DNA from: a virus
Virus record (IMG/VR): IMGVR_UViG_3300031539_000254
Coordinates: 1-27,361 of that record
DNA length: 27,361 nt
Strand: one strand, 5' to 3'
Both the position numbers and the translations under genes were made by a program. Position 1 is the first letter of the stretch. Each line of letters begins with the position of its first letter. The notes under the pieces are model-generated. The model had not been told where the DNA came from. It worked only from the letters and a program-made list of their open reading frames with translations, and did not search any database. Positions 6,853 to 14,600 of the stretch are shown piece by piece.

Positions 6853-7808
6853 GTCTTATTGTTGAAGTCAGGCCCACCAGCCTGGACGGGGTTTTTGGTA
6901 ATGCAGAAACCCTGTCTTCCTTGCAAGCTTTACTAGCCAGGAGCAATCTGGAAGCCGTCCCTCATGCGTTCCTTTTCCATGGCCCTCCTGGGTGTGGCAA
7001 GACTACACTGGCTAGAATCATGGCGAGAGAACTGGGCTGTTTTGACACCAATATTGTGGAGATCAATGCAGGGAATCTTCGGGGCATTGACATGGTTAGA
7101 GAGACCATTTGCTCTCATATGAGCATACCTCCCTTCGGGGGTATAATGGCCTATATCATAGATGAATCTCACGCTCTTACTAAGCAGGCTATGGAGTGCT
7201 TGCTTAAGCCCGTAGAGGACGCTCCCAGTTGGTGTTACTTCTTCTTTTGCACTACGGACCTTAGTAAGGTTCTCCCTGCCATAAGGAACAGGTGTTCTGC
7301 CTATACAGTCAGTCCTATCAATGATGATGAAATGATTGAGCTTGTCCTTTTCGTGATGGAGACAAAGGGGATAAGGGTTGAGGACAGCGTCATCTCTGCC
7401 ATCGTAAAAGCGGCGGCGGGCTGTCCCAGGGAGGGCCTGAAGTTTCTAGAACAGGCCAACGGGATGGAGCCTGCTGTTGCTACCCGTTTTTTGGCTACGG
7501 TAGAGGGAGAAGAGACTGAGTGTATAGATATATGCAGGCTGCTGGTTACACCAGTGTTCGGGCATAACAATGAGATAATGGCCCGTTTTGTTTCTTGTAG
7601 AACTAGCTATGAGGGAATAAAAAACAAGGACCCAGAAGCCCTAAGACGTAGTATCTTGGGGTATATGAAAGCATGCTTACTGAGAACCACTAGAATAGAG
7701 GAAGCATCCAGGTATGTGAAAATCATAGAGACCTTTGCTTGTGTAAACCTGCTTTTTGGAGGCGAGCCTGCTTTTATCGCTGCACTTTTCAAAGCTTGCT
7801 CATTATGA
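6849..7808 (+). CDS. AAA+ sliding-clamp loader subunit (DnaX/RFC-like)
   Basis: This 319-aa AAA+ ATPase has the Walker A motif GPPGCGKT (45-52), the Walker B AYIIDESH (Asp105-Glu106), sensor 1 FFFCTTD, and the RNRCS segment (146-150) typical of clamp-loader arginine fingers. Loaders open the clamp and place it on primed DNA; the clamp and polymerase genes are just upstream. I chose ATG 6849 with AAAGGG upstream. Only one loader gene is seen, so the complex may be a homo-oligomer, or partner subunits may lie elsewhere. T4, for comparison, uses gp44 plus gp62. Confidence 0.9.
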   Translation: MSLIVEVRPTSLDGVFGNAETLSSLQALLARSNLEAVPHAFLFHGPPGCGKTTLARIMARELGCFDTNIVEINAGNLRGIDMVRETICSHMSIPPFGGIMAYIIDESHALTKQAMECLLKPVEDAPSWCYFFFCTTDLSKVLPAIRNRCSAYTVSPINDDEMIELVLFVMETKGIRVEDSVISAIVKAAAGCPREGLKFLEQANGMEPAVATRFLATVEGEETECIDICRLLVTPVFGHNNEIMARFVSCRTSYEGIKNKDPEALRRSILGYMKACLLRTTRIEEASRYVKIIETFACVNLLFGGEPAFIAALFKACSL

Positions 7809-7815
7809 GGTGATT

Positions 7816-8007
7816 ATGGAAACCATTGGCTTGATTTTGAAGATAATGGGAGGTTGGCTGTTAGGAACAGGGATGCTTGGTATCAGTATTTATGTGATTT
7901 TCCATTCTGCCAGTCTAGGCTGGTGGGGAGGAATTTTGTACTTGAATAACAGGGCTCCCCAAACAATGCAAACCCCCCCAAAAGGAGATGGCAATGTCGC
8001 GTCTTGA
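7816..8007 (+). CDS. Small membrane protein (63 aa)
   Basis: The product begins METIGLILKIMGGWLLGTGM and has a long hydrophobic stretch through about residue 40 with glycines and tryptophans, consistent with one or two membrane passes. A hydrophilic tail rich in Pro, Gln and Asn follows. GAGGTG lies upstream of the ATG. The 3' end overlaps the start of the single-strand binding protein gene. No family is recognised, and its place among replication genes says little about its role. Confidence 0.6.
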   Translation: METIGLILKIMGGWLLGTGMLGISIYVIFHSASLGWWGGILYLNNRAPQTMQTPPKGDGNVAS

Positions 8008-9022
8008 CGCTATTCGTAAAATGATTGTGGACAAGGAAACAGGCAGGTCTTTCAGAGGCAAGAGTTATATTAACGATGAGCTATTAGCCGAATGGCCGGA
8101 AGGACCAATCAAAAAGTTTCGGTCACAGGCCGGCCAAAACTTCATCAAGATCTTGCCACCCAGACGAGTGGACGCTTATTATGGAGTTGCTCTGTTTGTG
8201 CATAGAGAACTTGGTTGTAATAGTGACTCCTTTATCTGTCCTAACATGACCAGAGGAACGGCTTGTCCTGTCTGTGAGTTTATCAAGAAGATCAAGCCAA
8301 CCCTGGATCTTACTCAAGAAGCTGCAAGGGAATTTATTCGTAAGTTGAGTTGCCTGCCTCCACGTTGGGGTTTCTTCGTGGTGAACATGGCTAGCGACGA
8401 TACCATGGTAGAGGGGCCTCAGTGGTATGATGCTCCCCAGACAATCAACGATCAGTTTCTAACTCTTTCAAAACACCCCAGGACCGGAGAGGTTGTTGAC
8501 TTGTCCGATCCAAGAGAGGGCTGGGAGTTCAGTTTTGTGCGTACTGGTGAGGGCATGAAAACTCGTTATTCAGGCTACAGGCTGGGCAAAAACGAGGCCT
8601 GGGATGATCGCTGGTTGTCCATTCCTGATTTTGATGAAGTCGTAGTAATGTCTTCCTATGAGGAAATTGACGCCGCTTTCGACGCTGGGGTGCTGGATAT
8701 CCCAGGAGCAGATCCTGAGGAAGTTACATCTATGCCTTCTCGTCTCAGCAGGGATGATAAGGACAGCAGGGTTGGTAATGATGATCCGCCTGCTGGCAGG
8801 CCACAGACCTACAGGCAGACCAGCGGGGTTGACGAGGTTCCCGATAACATGACCTTTCGAGACCAGAGACCGGCGGGAGATACTGCAACTAGGGCCCCGC
8901 GAGAAGACGTGGGCAGACTTCTTGAAGAAGAGAGGGCTACCACCGGAGACGACGAGGGTGACGGTGCAGATAGCAGGCTTAAGAGAATTAGAGAGAGAGT
9001 AAGCCGTCGTCTAGAGCAGTAA
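7994..9022 (+). CDS. Single-stranded DNA-binding protein, gp32-like
   Basis: This 342-aa protein has an N-terminal basic region, then a core with a likely zinc site: His70, Cys75, Cys82, Cys91 and Cys94 in HRELGC, ICPN and ACPVCE. T4 gp32 also has a Cys/His zinc subdomain within its DNA-binding fold. The C-terminal third (after about residue 245) is rich in Asp, Glu, Arg and Pro and looks disordered, as in SSBs that use their tail to bind partners, but it ends in a basic segment (RIRERVSRRLEQ). I chose ATG 7994 because AAAGGAG is 6 bases upstream; the ATG at 7988 touches the ribosome site. The replication neighbours support the call. Confidence 0.75.
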   Translation: MSRLDAIRKMIVDKETGRSFRGKSYINDELLAEWPEGPIKKFRSQAGQNFIKILPPRRVDAYYGVALFVHRELGCNSDSFICPNMTRGTACPVCEFIKKIKPTLDLTQEAAREFIRKLSCLPPRWGFFVVNMASDDTMVEGPQWYDAPQTINDQFLTLSKHPRTGEVVDLSDPREGWEFSFVRTGEGMKTRYSGYRLGKNEAWDDRWLSIPDFDEVVVMSSYEEIDAAFDAGVLDIPGADPEEVTSMPSRLSRDDKDSRVGNDDPPAGRPQTYRQTSGVDEVPDNMTFRDQRPAGDTATRAPREDVGRLLEEERATTGDDEGDGADSRLKRIRERVSRRLEQ

Positions 9023-9030
9023 CCAGGACC

Positions 9031-9060
9031 AGGGGGGAGGGGTTTATCTCCTCCCCCCTT
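9031..9060 (+). terminator. GC-rich terminator-like hairpin before the methyltransferase
   Basis: AGGGGGGAGG at 9031-9040 pairs over 10 bp with 9050-9059 around a short loop. Only a weak T run follows (TTAT), so termination may be partial. It lies about 20 bases before the methyltransferase start, resembling the hairpins before the clamp gene and the gene at 14022. Confidence 0.65.
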
Positions 9061-9079
9061 ATCAGCGTAGGAGCTAGTA

Positions 9080-10486
9080 ATGCTGAGAGTTCTGGTTGGT
9101 GATAGTAGGGTGAAGGCTAGTGAGCTAGAACACGATAGTATACAGTTAATTATTTGCAGCCCACCTTATCTGAATCAACGAGACTATAAAGTAGGCGATC
9201 TTGTGTGGGGAGGGACTCCCTTATGTAATCACCAATGGGGAGAAAAGCTTACAAATCCAGCCAGGGATGACAGATCTCCTGCAAAGATGAGGCAGGATGG
9301 GGCTAGGACAGGTAACAACATAAAGAAGACCAAGTTCAACCCCAAAACCTCAGGGGCTTACTGTGGCCTGTGTGGGGCGTGGAGAGGGCCTCTAGGAGCA
9401 GAGCCTGACCCCTGGCTGTATGTGGAGCATCTGGTTGAGGTCTTCGAGGCTTGCAAGCCTGTTTTGAGACCAGACGGACAGCTTTGGGTCAACCTGAACG
9501 ATGGCTGGTGCGGTACTGGCTATGGGAAGGGGACGGGGAATTTTGCCCACAAAAGCACTGATCATTGTATGAAAAAAAAGATGGCTGTGCCTGAGGGCAT
9601 GAAGCGAAAAGACCTGATGGGTCTGCCCTGGATGTTTGCTATGGCTATGCGGGACGCCGGTTGGTGGTGGAGGGCATGGTGTCCCTGGCTTAAACGTAGC
9701 TCTATGCCCGATTCTGCCGATGATAGGCCAGGAAATGCGTTAGAGGTCTGGTTGCAGTTTACTAAAACAGATACCTATTTTCATGATGTGGATGCCGTTA
9801 GGCTCCCTTTGTTAACTGCCGATGGATTAGGCAGACGCAGAAGAAACACAGACTGGTTTTTTGAATCTTTAGAGCTTGTCATTGAACAAATGGAAGATGA
9901 GCTTCTCCAACTGAAGCAGGCTGTAAAGAAGGGAGCCATTACAGAAGGAGAAAACCTGCTGGGTCTTGTTTTCAACCCCGGTGGCGGGATGGATGAGCAT
10001 TTTGCCACTTACCCGCTGGATATGATATTGCCTATCATAAAAGCGGCTACGTCTGAGCATGGGTGTTGCCTTTTTTGCAAGGCTCCTTATACCAGAATAA
10101 TTGTCAAAGCCAATGACCAGGATCCTGCTATAAAGGAGTGGAAAAAGCGGTGTGGTTCTGATGTAGATGGGGTATATACTGGTAAGGATGCACGGGATTT
10201 TGAGTCTAGCGGGGCTCAGTCTCCTGCTTCAGTAAAAGCCAATGTCCTGGCTAATATGGGTAAGCGGGTGCAGATAGGCTGGAGACAGACTTGCTCTTGT
10301 GAACTAGCCGAGCCCGTGGCCTGCACCATACTGGATCCTTTCTGTGGAACAGGGACCAGTCTAGTTGCTGCTAAGACGATTGGGCTTAGTGGTATAGGCA
10401 TAGAAATTGGTGAGCAGCATGCTGAGTCTGCTATTAAACACCTAAAAACCTGTTTTGGGCCACTCATTACTGTTACCAAGGAGTAG
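9080..10486 (+). CDS. DNA methyltransferase, beta-class amino-MTase (N4-cytosine or N6-adenine)
   Basis: The catalytic motif IV SPPY is at residues 27-30 and the AdoMet motif I, DPFCGTGTSLVAA, is near residue 425. This order (catalytic first) marks the beta class. SPPY is most often seen in N4-cytosine enzymes, though some N6-adenine enzymes also use it. The 468-aa length includes a long central insert with CGLCGAW and GCCLFCKAPYTR, which suggests a metal site. No restriction endonuclease is adjacent, so it probably protects phage DNA from host restriction or marks it for another purpose. TAGGAG precedes the ATG. The target sequence cannot be read from the gene. Confidence 0.9.
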   Translation: MLRVLVGDSRVKASELEHDSIQLIICSPPYLNQRDYKVGDLVWGGTPLCNHQWGEKLTNPARDDRSPAKMRQDGARTGNNIKKTKFNPKTSGAYCGLCGAWRGPLGAEPDPWLYVEHLVEVFEACKPVLRPDGQLWVNLNDGWCGTGYGKGTGNFAHKSTDHCMKKKMAVPEGMKRKDLMGLPWMFAMAMRDAGWWWRAWCPWLKRSSMPDSADDRPGNALEVWLQFTKTDTYFHDVDAVRLPLLTADGLGRRRRNTDWFFESLELVIEQMEDELLQLKQAVKKGAITEGENLLGLVFNPGGGMDEHFATYPLDMILPIIKAATSEHGCCLFCKAPYTRIIVKANDQDPAIKEWKKRCGSDVDGVYTGKDARDFESSGAQSPASVKANVLANMGKRVQIGWRQTCSCELAEPVACTILDPFCGTGTSLVAAKTIGLSGIGIEIGEQHAESAIKHLKTCFGPLITVTKE

Positions 10487-10489
10487 ATG

Positions 10490-11038
10490 ATGGAAGAATC
10501 TAGACAAGCACAGCCCAGACTTCGGGCACAGTTCTCTCTAGGAGATGCCGAGTTTGATAGTGCCCTTAGAGATTTAGGGAACAGTACCAGGATTGACATT
10601 CACAAACTAGAGGGGGAGTGTGCCGACCAGCCAGAGCTTTATGAAACGGCAGCTAGGCTTCAGACAATGGCTAGGATAGAGTACACTAGGGCACAATTAC
10701 GCAGAGATCAGGTCAAGGCCGAGGTTGCTTCTAGCATACGACGAGACCCTGTTTCGTTTGATATAACTAAGATAACTGAGGGCACCGTTTCTGAGAATGT
10801 GACCACCTCTGCGGAGGTGAGGCAGGCCGAGGACGAGGTCATTCAGGCAGAAGAGGCTTATCGGTTGGCTACAGGCGTTCTTGGAGCTATGGAGCAGCGT
10901 AGGTCAATGTTGTCTGCCCTTGTTGATTTGTATGTCCATAACTACTACATGGAAACGGATGGCGGCAAGACACCCATGTCAGATTCGGCACGGGACAAGA
11001 TCATGGACAAAATCAGAGAGGCTAGAAAAGAAGAATGA
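10490..11038 (+). CDS. Helical protein before RecA, possible UvsY-like recombination mediator
   Basis: The 182-aa protein is predicted mostly helical and charged, with motifs such as DIHKLEGECADQPELYETAA and MARIEYTRAQLRRDQVKAEV. Phage UvsY mediators have a similar plan: a short segment with a conserved K-L-x-x-E, then long helices. They load the RecA-like recombinase onto SSB-coated DNA. The gene overlaps the recombinase start by four bases (ATGA), supporting a shared pathway. AAGGAG is 6 bases before ATG 10490, so I prefer it to the ATG at 10487. The UvsY link rests on layout and pattern, not on a firm motif. Confidence 0.5.
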   Translation: MEESRQAQPRLRAQFSLGDAEFDSALRDLGNSTRIDIHKLEGECADQPELYETAARLQTMARIEYTRAQLRRDQVKAEVASSIRRDPVSFDITKITEGTVSENVTTSAEVRQAEDEVIQAEEAYRLATGVLGAMEQRRSMLSALVDLYVHNYYMETDGGKTPMSDSARDKIMDKIREARKEE

Positions 11039-12096
11039 CTAAGGAGCAGACCGATAGGCTGCGAGATGAGCTAACAGAAATAGGTGATAAAGGTTTTGCT
11101 ACAGAAGTAGATTTGTCACCTGTTATTACGTGGCTAAGCTCAGGCTGTACTTTGCTTGACCTGGCCCTGTCAGGAGGCAAGGCCAATGGGGGCTTTCCAG
11201 CAGGCAGGATCAGTCATATTTATGGTGCAGAGTCTACAGCTAAAACGGTGCTTGCAGCAGAGCCCTTGGGGTCTGCCCAACGGCAAGGAGGCAAAGGGTA
11301 TCTGGTGGATGCGGAGTGGACATTTGACCTGGAAAGGGCCAGGTCTGTTTACGGAGTGAATGTTACCGACCCAGCTATTTGGGAGCTAAGCCGTCCTTCT
11401 TGTGTCGAAGAGCTTTTTGATGATGTCATTGATGGTGCCCTGACAGAGATTGAGAAGGAAGGCATTCCCATTGCTGCTATGTCTATTGATTCCCTTAGCT
11501 CTCTAAGGTCCAAAACAGAGGCGATAGATAGCAAGGGTAAACCCGTCAAAATCGGTGAAATGGGTGGGTATGGTGCTTCGAGGGCACGTAGACTAAGCAC
11601 GGCTTTCCGGATAAAAATACAGGATATTGCTGCCAGCAACCTGGCCCTGATTTTTGTTGATCAGGCCAGGGACGATCTTAGTTCCCCTTACAAAGCGGAG
11701 ACTACAGCTAGTGGTAGAGCTATCAAGTTCTATTCATCTGTCAGGTTGTATCTGAAGTATAAGGGTATGCTAAAAAACAAGCACAAGCAGCCTATTGGAG
11801 TAAATCTCGGGTTTAAGGTAGAAAAAAACAAAGTAGCCCCCCCTTTCAGATCGGGTGAGTTTGAACTATACTTTGATTATGGTATAGACGACGTAGGGAC
11901 AAGCCTGAAGTGGATTAAGTCGGTCACTGCTCCATCCAGCAGGAAGTGGGAGTTTGATGGGCAGAGCTATTACTTTGACGATATGGTAAAATATGTAGAG
12001 GATAATGATAAAGAGGCGTTGCTGAAAGAACGGATGGTTGCTGTGTGGGCAGAGGTTTTTCCTCCTAGCTCAAGGAAACCCCGGAGCAGGCTGTGA
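11035..12096 (+). CDS. RecA/UvsX-like recombinase
   Basis: This 353-aa RecA-fold ATPase has GAESTAKT (64-71) at the Walker A position, YLVDAEWTFD matching the RecA strand-2 motif, SIDSLSSL as Walker B, and a FVDQARDD segment like the RecA FINQIR motif. The Gly normally preceding the P-loop Lys is Ala. T4 UvsX is also non-canonical at this position, so this may be a phage feature. It should form filaments on single-stranded DNA for strand exchange, repair and recombination-dependent replication. It is coupled to the gene before (ATGA overlap) and the primase after (GTGA overlap). Confidence 0.88.
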   Translation: MTKEQTDRLRDELTEIGDKGFATEVDLSPVITWLSSGCTLLDLALSGGKANGGFPAGRISHIYGAESTAKTVLAAEPLGSAQRQGGKGYLVDAEWTFDLERARSVYGVNVTDPAIWELSRPSCVEELFDDVIDGALTEIEKEGIPIAAMSIDSLSSLRSKTEAIDSKGKPVKIGEMGGYGASRARRLSTAFRIKIQDIAASNLALIFVDQARDDLSSPYKAETTASGRAIKFYSSVRLYLKYKGMLKNKHKQPIGVNLGFKVEKNKVAPPFRSGEFELYFDYGIDDVGTSLKWIKSVTAPSSRKWEFDGQSYYFDDMVKYVEDNDKEALLKERMVAVWAEVFPPSSRKPRSRL

Positions 12097-13166
12097 CTAG
12101 TGTTGAGATCTCTCTCAAAATCGAAGAGCTTGATATCTTGTCTTACCTGGACTTGCATGGTATAGCTTACCAAACAGCGGGTAGGAATGTTGGTGTCGCA
12201 TGTGTAGGGGTTTGCTGCCCTGTCTGTGGTGATTCAAGTTACCACTGCGGGGTTTTTCTGGACAGGAAGAATTGGTCATGTTGGAGGTGCAATGCTAAAG
12301 GCTCTTTGTTTGATCTTATGGTGGCCTACAGCAGCATGCGTTGGGACGAGTTTCTGGATTCTCTGGGTGAGGTTGTTGTCAGATATGTGTCTGTGGAGGA
12401 GGCAGTGAAAAGCAAACTGGAAGGACCTAAAATTTTGGAGTTTGGGGGGTTGATAGTAGAAACACAAGCCCCCCCATTGCCTCCCAGCGTGCCTATAACA
12501 GAAAAGCTTCTCAGCACTTCGCGGTTGCTGAGTAGATTTTTTGAAGAGAGGCCACACCTAGACCTTTGTTCTGTAGCACAAAAAGGTGGCCGTTTTTGTT
12601 GTTCAGGTAAATATGCAAACAGGCTTATTTTACCTGTTTATAATAACAGTGATGTCCGAGTATCTTTTCAGGCCAGGGACCTGACTGGACAAGCAGAGGC
12701 TAAATACCTGGCTCCCAGTATGGCGCTAAAGTCTCATTTGTATGGTGAGCCAGATGTGCGGAGAGGCATGCCCTGGCGTCTTGTTATTATGGAGGGCATA
12801 CTGGATGCTATTGCTGTTTATGATCATCACGAGTTTCGATCAGCAACAGTGGCTACCATGGGTACTCAGGTAACCTCTGAGCAAAAGAGGTTGTTGGTTC
12901 GTCTCATAAGGGATCTAGCAGGCTACAAACTAAACTATGCCCAGGCTTGGTTTTCGGAGGATTCTCCCCATAGGACCGAGGGTCTGGAAGTATATTTTGC
13001 TTTTGATGGGGATGCTTTTTTCAAGTCTTTGGAGCTTGCCCAGGAAATGAAGCTTTTGTTACCTGGTAACACAACAATTGCTGTTTTTCAATTAGAGGAA
13101 GGAGATGACCCCTGTAGCATAGGGGGAGATAACCTTTGGGAAAAACCAACAATTCTAATCAACTGA
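12093..13166 (+). CDS. DNA primase, zinc finger plus Toprim (DnaG-type)
   Basis: The N-terminal zinc site CPVC (42-45) with CWRC (63-66) and the surrounding strands match the primase zinc-binding domain. A Toprim fold follows, with MEGILDAI (Glu234, Asp238) and the metal-binding FDGDA (Asp305, Asp307). At 357 aa it lacks the C-terminal helicase-binding region of cellular DnaG; a separate DnaB-like helicase lies 2.2 kb downstream. It should make RNA primers for lagging-strand synthesis. The start is GTG, overlapping the recombinase stop, and GGAG lies upstream. Confidence 0.88.
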   Translation: MTSVEISLKIEELDILSYLDLHGIAYQTAGRNVGVACVGVCCPVCGDSSYHCGVFLDRKNWSCWRCNAKGSLFDLMVAYSSMRWDEFLDSLGEVVVRYVSVEEAVKSKLEGPKILEFGGLIVETQAPPLPPSVPITEKLLSTSRLLSRFFEERPHLDLCSVAQKGGRFCCSGKYANRLILPVYNNSDVRVSFQARDLTGQAEAKYLAPSMALKSHLYGEPDVRRGMPWRLVIMEGILDAIAVYDHHEFRSATVATMGTQVTSEQKRLLVRLIRDLAGYKLNYAQAWFSEDSPHRTEGLEVYFAFDGDAFFKSLELAQEMKLLLPGNTTIAVFQLEEGDDPCSIGGDNLWEKPTILIN

Positions 13167-13639
13167 TAGCAGAGCATCAGCTAGCGCTGCACAAGACAAT
13201 AAATATTCTGGCCTGGGCATTTGGTAGGCCCTGTCCTGGGCTAGAGATAGATGATCTTGTCCAGGAAGGCTGGCTGATTCTGGTAAAAGCTATAGAGAAA
13301 TATGACCCTGAAATGGGGACCATCAATGCTTGGGCAAGTACTGTTCTAAGGAACCATTTCTGCAAGCTTTTGACCCAGCATTCGAGTGAGTGGAGTGCTG
13401 TAGAAGACACGGGTACAGAGGAGGATATGCTAGCCCTGATTATCGATAAGGAGGCGGGCTCTTTGCTAAAAGGGCTCCTCTCCCCTGCTGCTAAGGAACT
13501 TTACAAGTGGAAGGCCGGTGGGGGTAGGTTTGTTGGGGTAGTCAGATCTAAAGGGTGGGCTAATAGAGATTTGGTGCTGGCTCGGTCTGAGTTAAGAGAG
13601 GTCGGTAAGCTGCTGGTTTGTTTAGGGGTGCTAGAGTGA
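13136..13639 (+). CDS. Sigma-70 family protein (second in window)
   Basis: Residues 35-85 are a clear sigma-70 region 2: IDDLVQEGWLILVKAIEKYD followed by GTINAWASTVLRNHF. The 167-aa protein is of ECF or phage sigma size. The C-terminal part (SPAAKELYKWK and NRDLVLARSEL) could be a reduced region 4. The start is TTG at 13136, supported by a strong GGGGGAGA site but overlapping the primase end by 31 bases. With the protein at 2162, the window has two sigma-like genes, a plausible basis for timed use of the TTGGGGTATACTG promoters. It overlaps the next gene by GTGA. Confidence 0.78.
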   Translation: MGKTNNSNQLIAEHQLALHKTINILAWAFGRPCPGLEIDDLVQEGWLILVKAIEKYDPEMGTINAWASTVLRNHFCKLLTQHSSEWSAVEDTGTEEDMLALIIDKEAGSLLKGLLSPAAKELYKWKAGGGRFVGVVRSKGWANRDLVLARSELREVGKLLVCLGVLE

Positions 13640-13935
13640 GATGCTATGGCAAAGCCTTTCTGCCCACTGCTTTTGAGTGTAGGACTTGTAACAGGGTCTT
13701 TGCATGTGCTAAGGATGCTTCCAGTAGTAGAGTTACCAGAAACAAGGTCAGGGTGGCTATACTGGAGGCAGTAGGGCGGGATCCTATGCGTTATGATGAG
13801 GTTAACCAAATAGTTACCGAACAGGTAGGAAAAAGTGTTTCGTCTACACATTATCATCTGCACAGATTAAAGCTTGAGGGCAGGATAGAAATGTTCAGAG
13901 AACAAGGCTCTGTTTACTATCGCAGACGAGCTTAG
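13636..13935 (+). CDS. Winged-helix DNA-binding protein with Cys pair
   Basis: The 99-aa product starts MRCYGKAFLPTAFECRTCNR; CRTC and later FAC form a possible zinc knuckle. The rest is a winged helix: KVRVAILEAVGRDPMRYDEV, then SSTHYHLHRLKLEGRI, then a wing (EQGSVYY). This suggests a transcription regulator or an accessory to the adjacent sigma-like protein. I chose GTG 13636, which overlaps the sigma stop codon and has AGGGG upstream. A terminator follows at 13977. Confidence 0.72.
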   Translation: MRCYGKAFLPTAFECRTCNRVFACAKDASSSRVTRNKVRVAILEAVGRDPMRYDEVNQIVTEQVGKSVSSTHYHLHRLKLEGRIEMFREQGSVYYRRRA

Positions 13936-13976
13936 TTTGTAAGGACAAAAAGAAAAGTTGTTTCTCGTGTATAGAT

Positions 13977-14009
13977 GAGGGTAAGACACAATGTCACCCT
14001 CTTTGTTTT
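13977..14009 (+). terminator. Intrinsic terminator after the winged-helix gene
   Basis: GAGGGT (13977-13982) pairs with ACCCTC (13996-14001), and within it GACA pairs with TGTC around CAA. TTTGTTTT follows. The hairpin ends 12 bases before the next start codon, so it could also regulate the gene at 14022. Confidence 0.8.
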
Positions 14010-14021
14010 AGATAGGAAACT

Positions 14022-14258
14022 ATGATGCAAGAAAAGCTGGTTCGCGTGCATGTTACAGGTAAGTCTAAGGGTATTGTGAGACCCGTGGCTTCTGTCCATT
14101 TCTTTTCTAATGTAGATGGGCTGAGAGACGCCATAGCTGTGCTTACACAAGACGCCTGCGAAGACAAGGATGTCTGTCTTTTCAATGTAAACAGTGTGGA
14201 GTCAATTGAAGTATTCTTTAATGATTATAATCCTAAGTTTGGTCGCAGGGACGACTAG
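14022..14258 (+). CDS. Small protein (78 aa), unknown function
   Basis: The product begins MMQEKLVRVHVTGKSKGIVRP and is probably a small alpha/beta protein with alternating strands (VASVHFFSN, DVCLFNVNSVESIEVFF) and a helix (LRDAIAVLTQ). AGGAAA precedes the ATG (or the next ATG at 14025). It stands directly behind a terminator, with no strong promoter visible between them. No family is recognised. Confidence 0.7.
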   Translation: MMQEKLVRVHVTGKSKGIVRPVASVHFFSNVDGLRDAIAVLTQDACEDKDVCLFNVNSVESIEVFFNDYNPKFGRRDD

Positions 14259-14264
14259 CCAAAT

Positions 14265-14600
14265 ATGATCCTTAAGATCGCAATCTTTCATTGGGACCGC
14301 TGTCCCGCTTGTAGTGGGACTGGGCATAGGGGAACTGTTGGCTCATTTTCTGCGACAAGTGAAGCCCTTCTTGGGGTATCTAAGAAGGACAAGGCGTTGC
14401 TTGCTCAGAACATCTGCTTGTGTTGCAGAGGCAAGGGCCAATACAAAACAGATCATGTTATAGCGGCCTATAGTGTTAGCCTTGTTGGCTACCTCCGAAA
14501 CTACTTCACAGGCTGGTTGCCAAAGGAGTGGCTCTATGATTCTCAGAGTGGAAATGACTCCAGAGGTAAGGCAAGAGTTGGAAGAGAGCGGCGAAGTTAG
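14265..14600 (+). CDS. Zinc-knuckle protein with two CxxCxGxG-like motifs (111 aa)
   Basis: CPACSGTG near residue 13 and CLCCRGKG near residue 51 are the two halves of a DnaJ-type cysteine-rich zinc site, here without any J domain. A hydrophobic segment (AAYSVSLVGYL) follows. The C-terminal 20 residues are polar and overlap the next gene by 65 bases in another frame. The ribosome site before ATG 14265 is weak, so translation may depend on the gene before, which ends 6 bases upstream. No specific function is assigned; phage proteins of this type may bind nucleic acid or partner proteins. Confidence 0.6.
   Translation: MILKIAIFHWDRCPACSGTGHRGTVGSFSATSEALLGVSKKDKALLAQNICLCCRGKGQYKTDHVIAAYSVSLVGYLRNYFTGWLPKEWLYDSQSGNDSRGKARVGRERRS

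Noticed and set aside
10170-10190. GGGGTATATACTGG inside the methyltransferase gene, and GGGTATGCT at about 11763
   Set aside because: They are within coding sequence, differ from the 13-base consensus and lack a nearby gene start.
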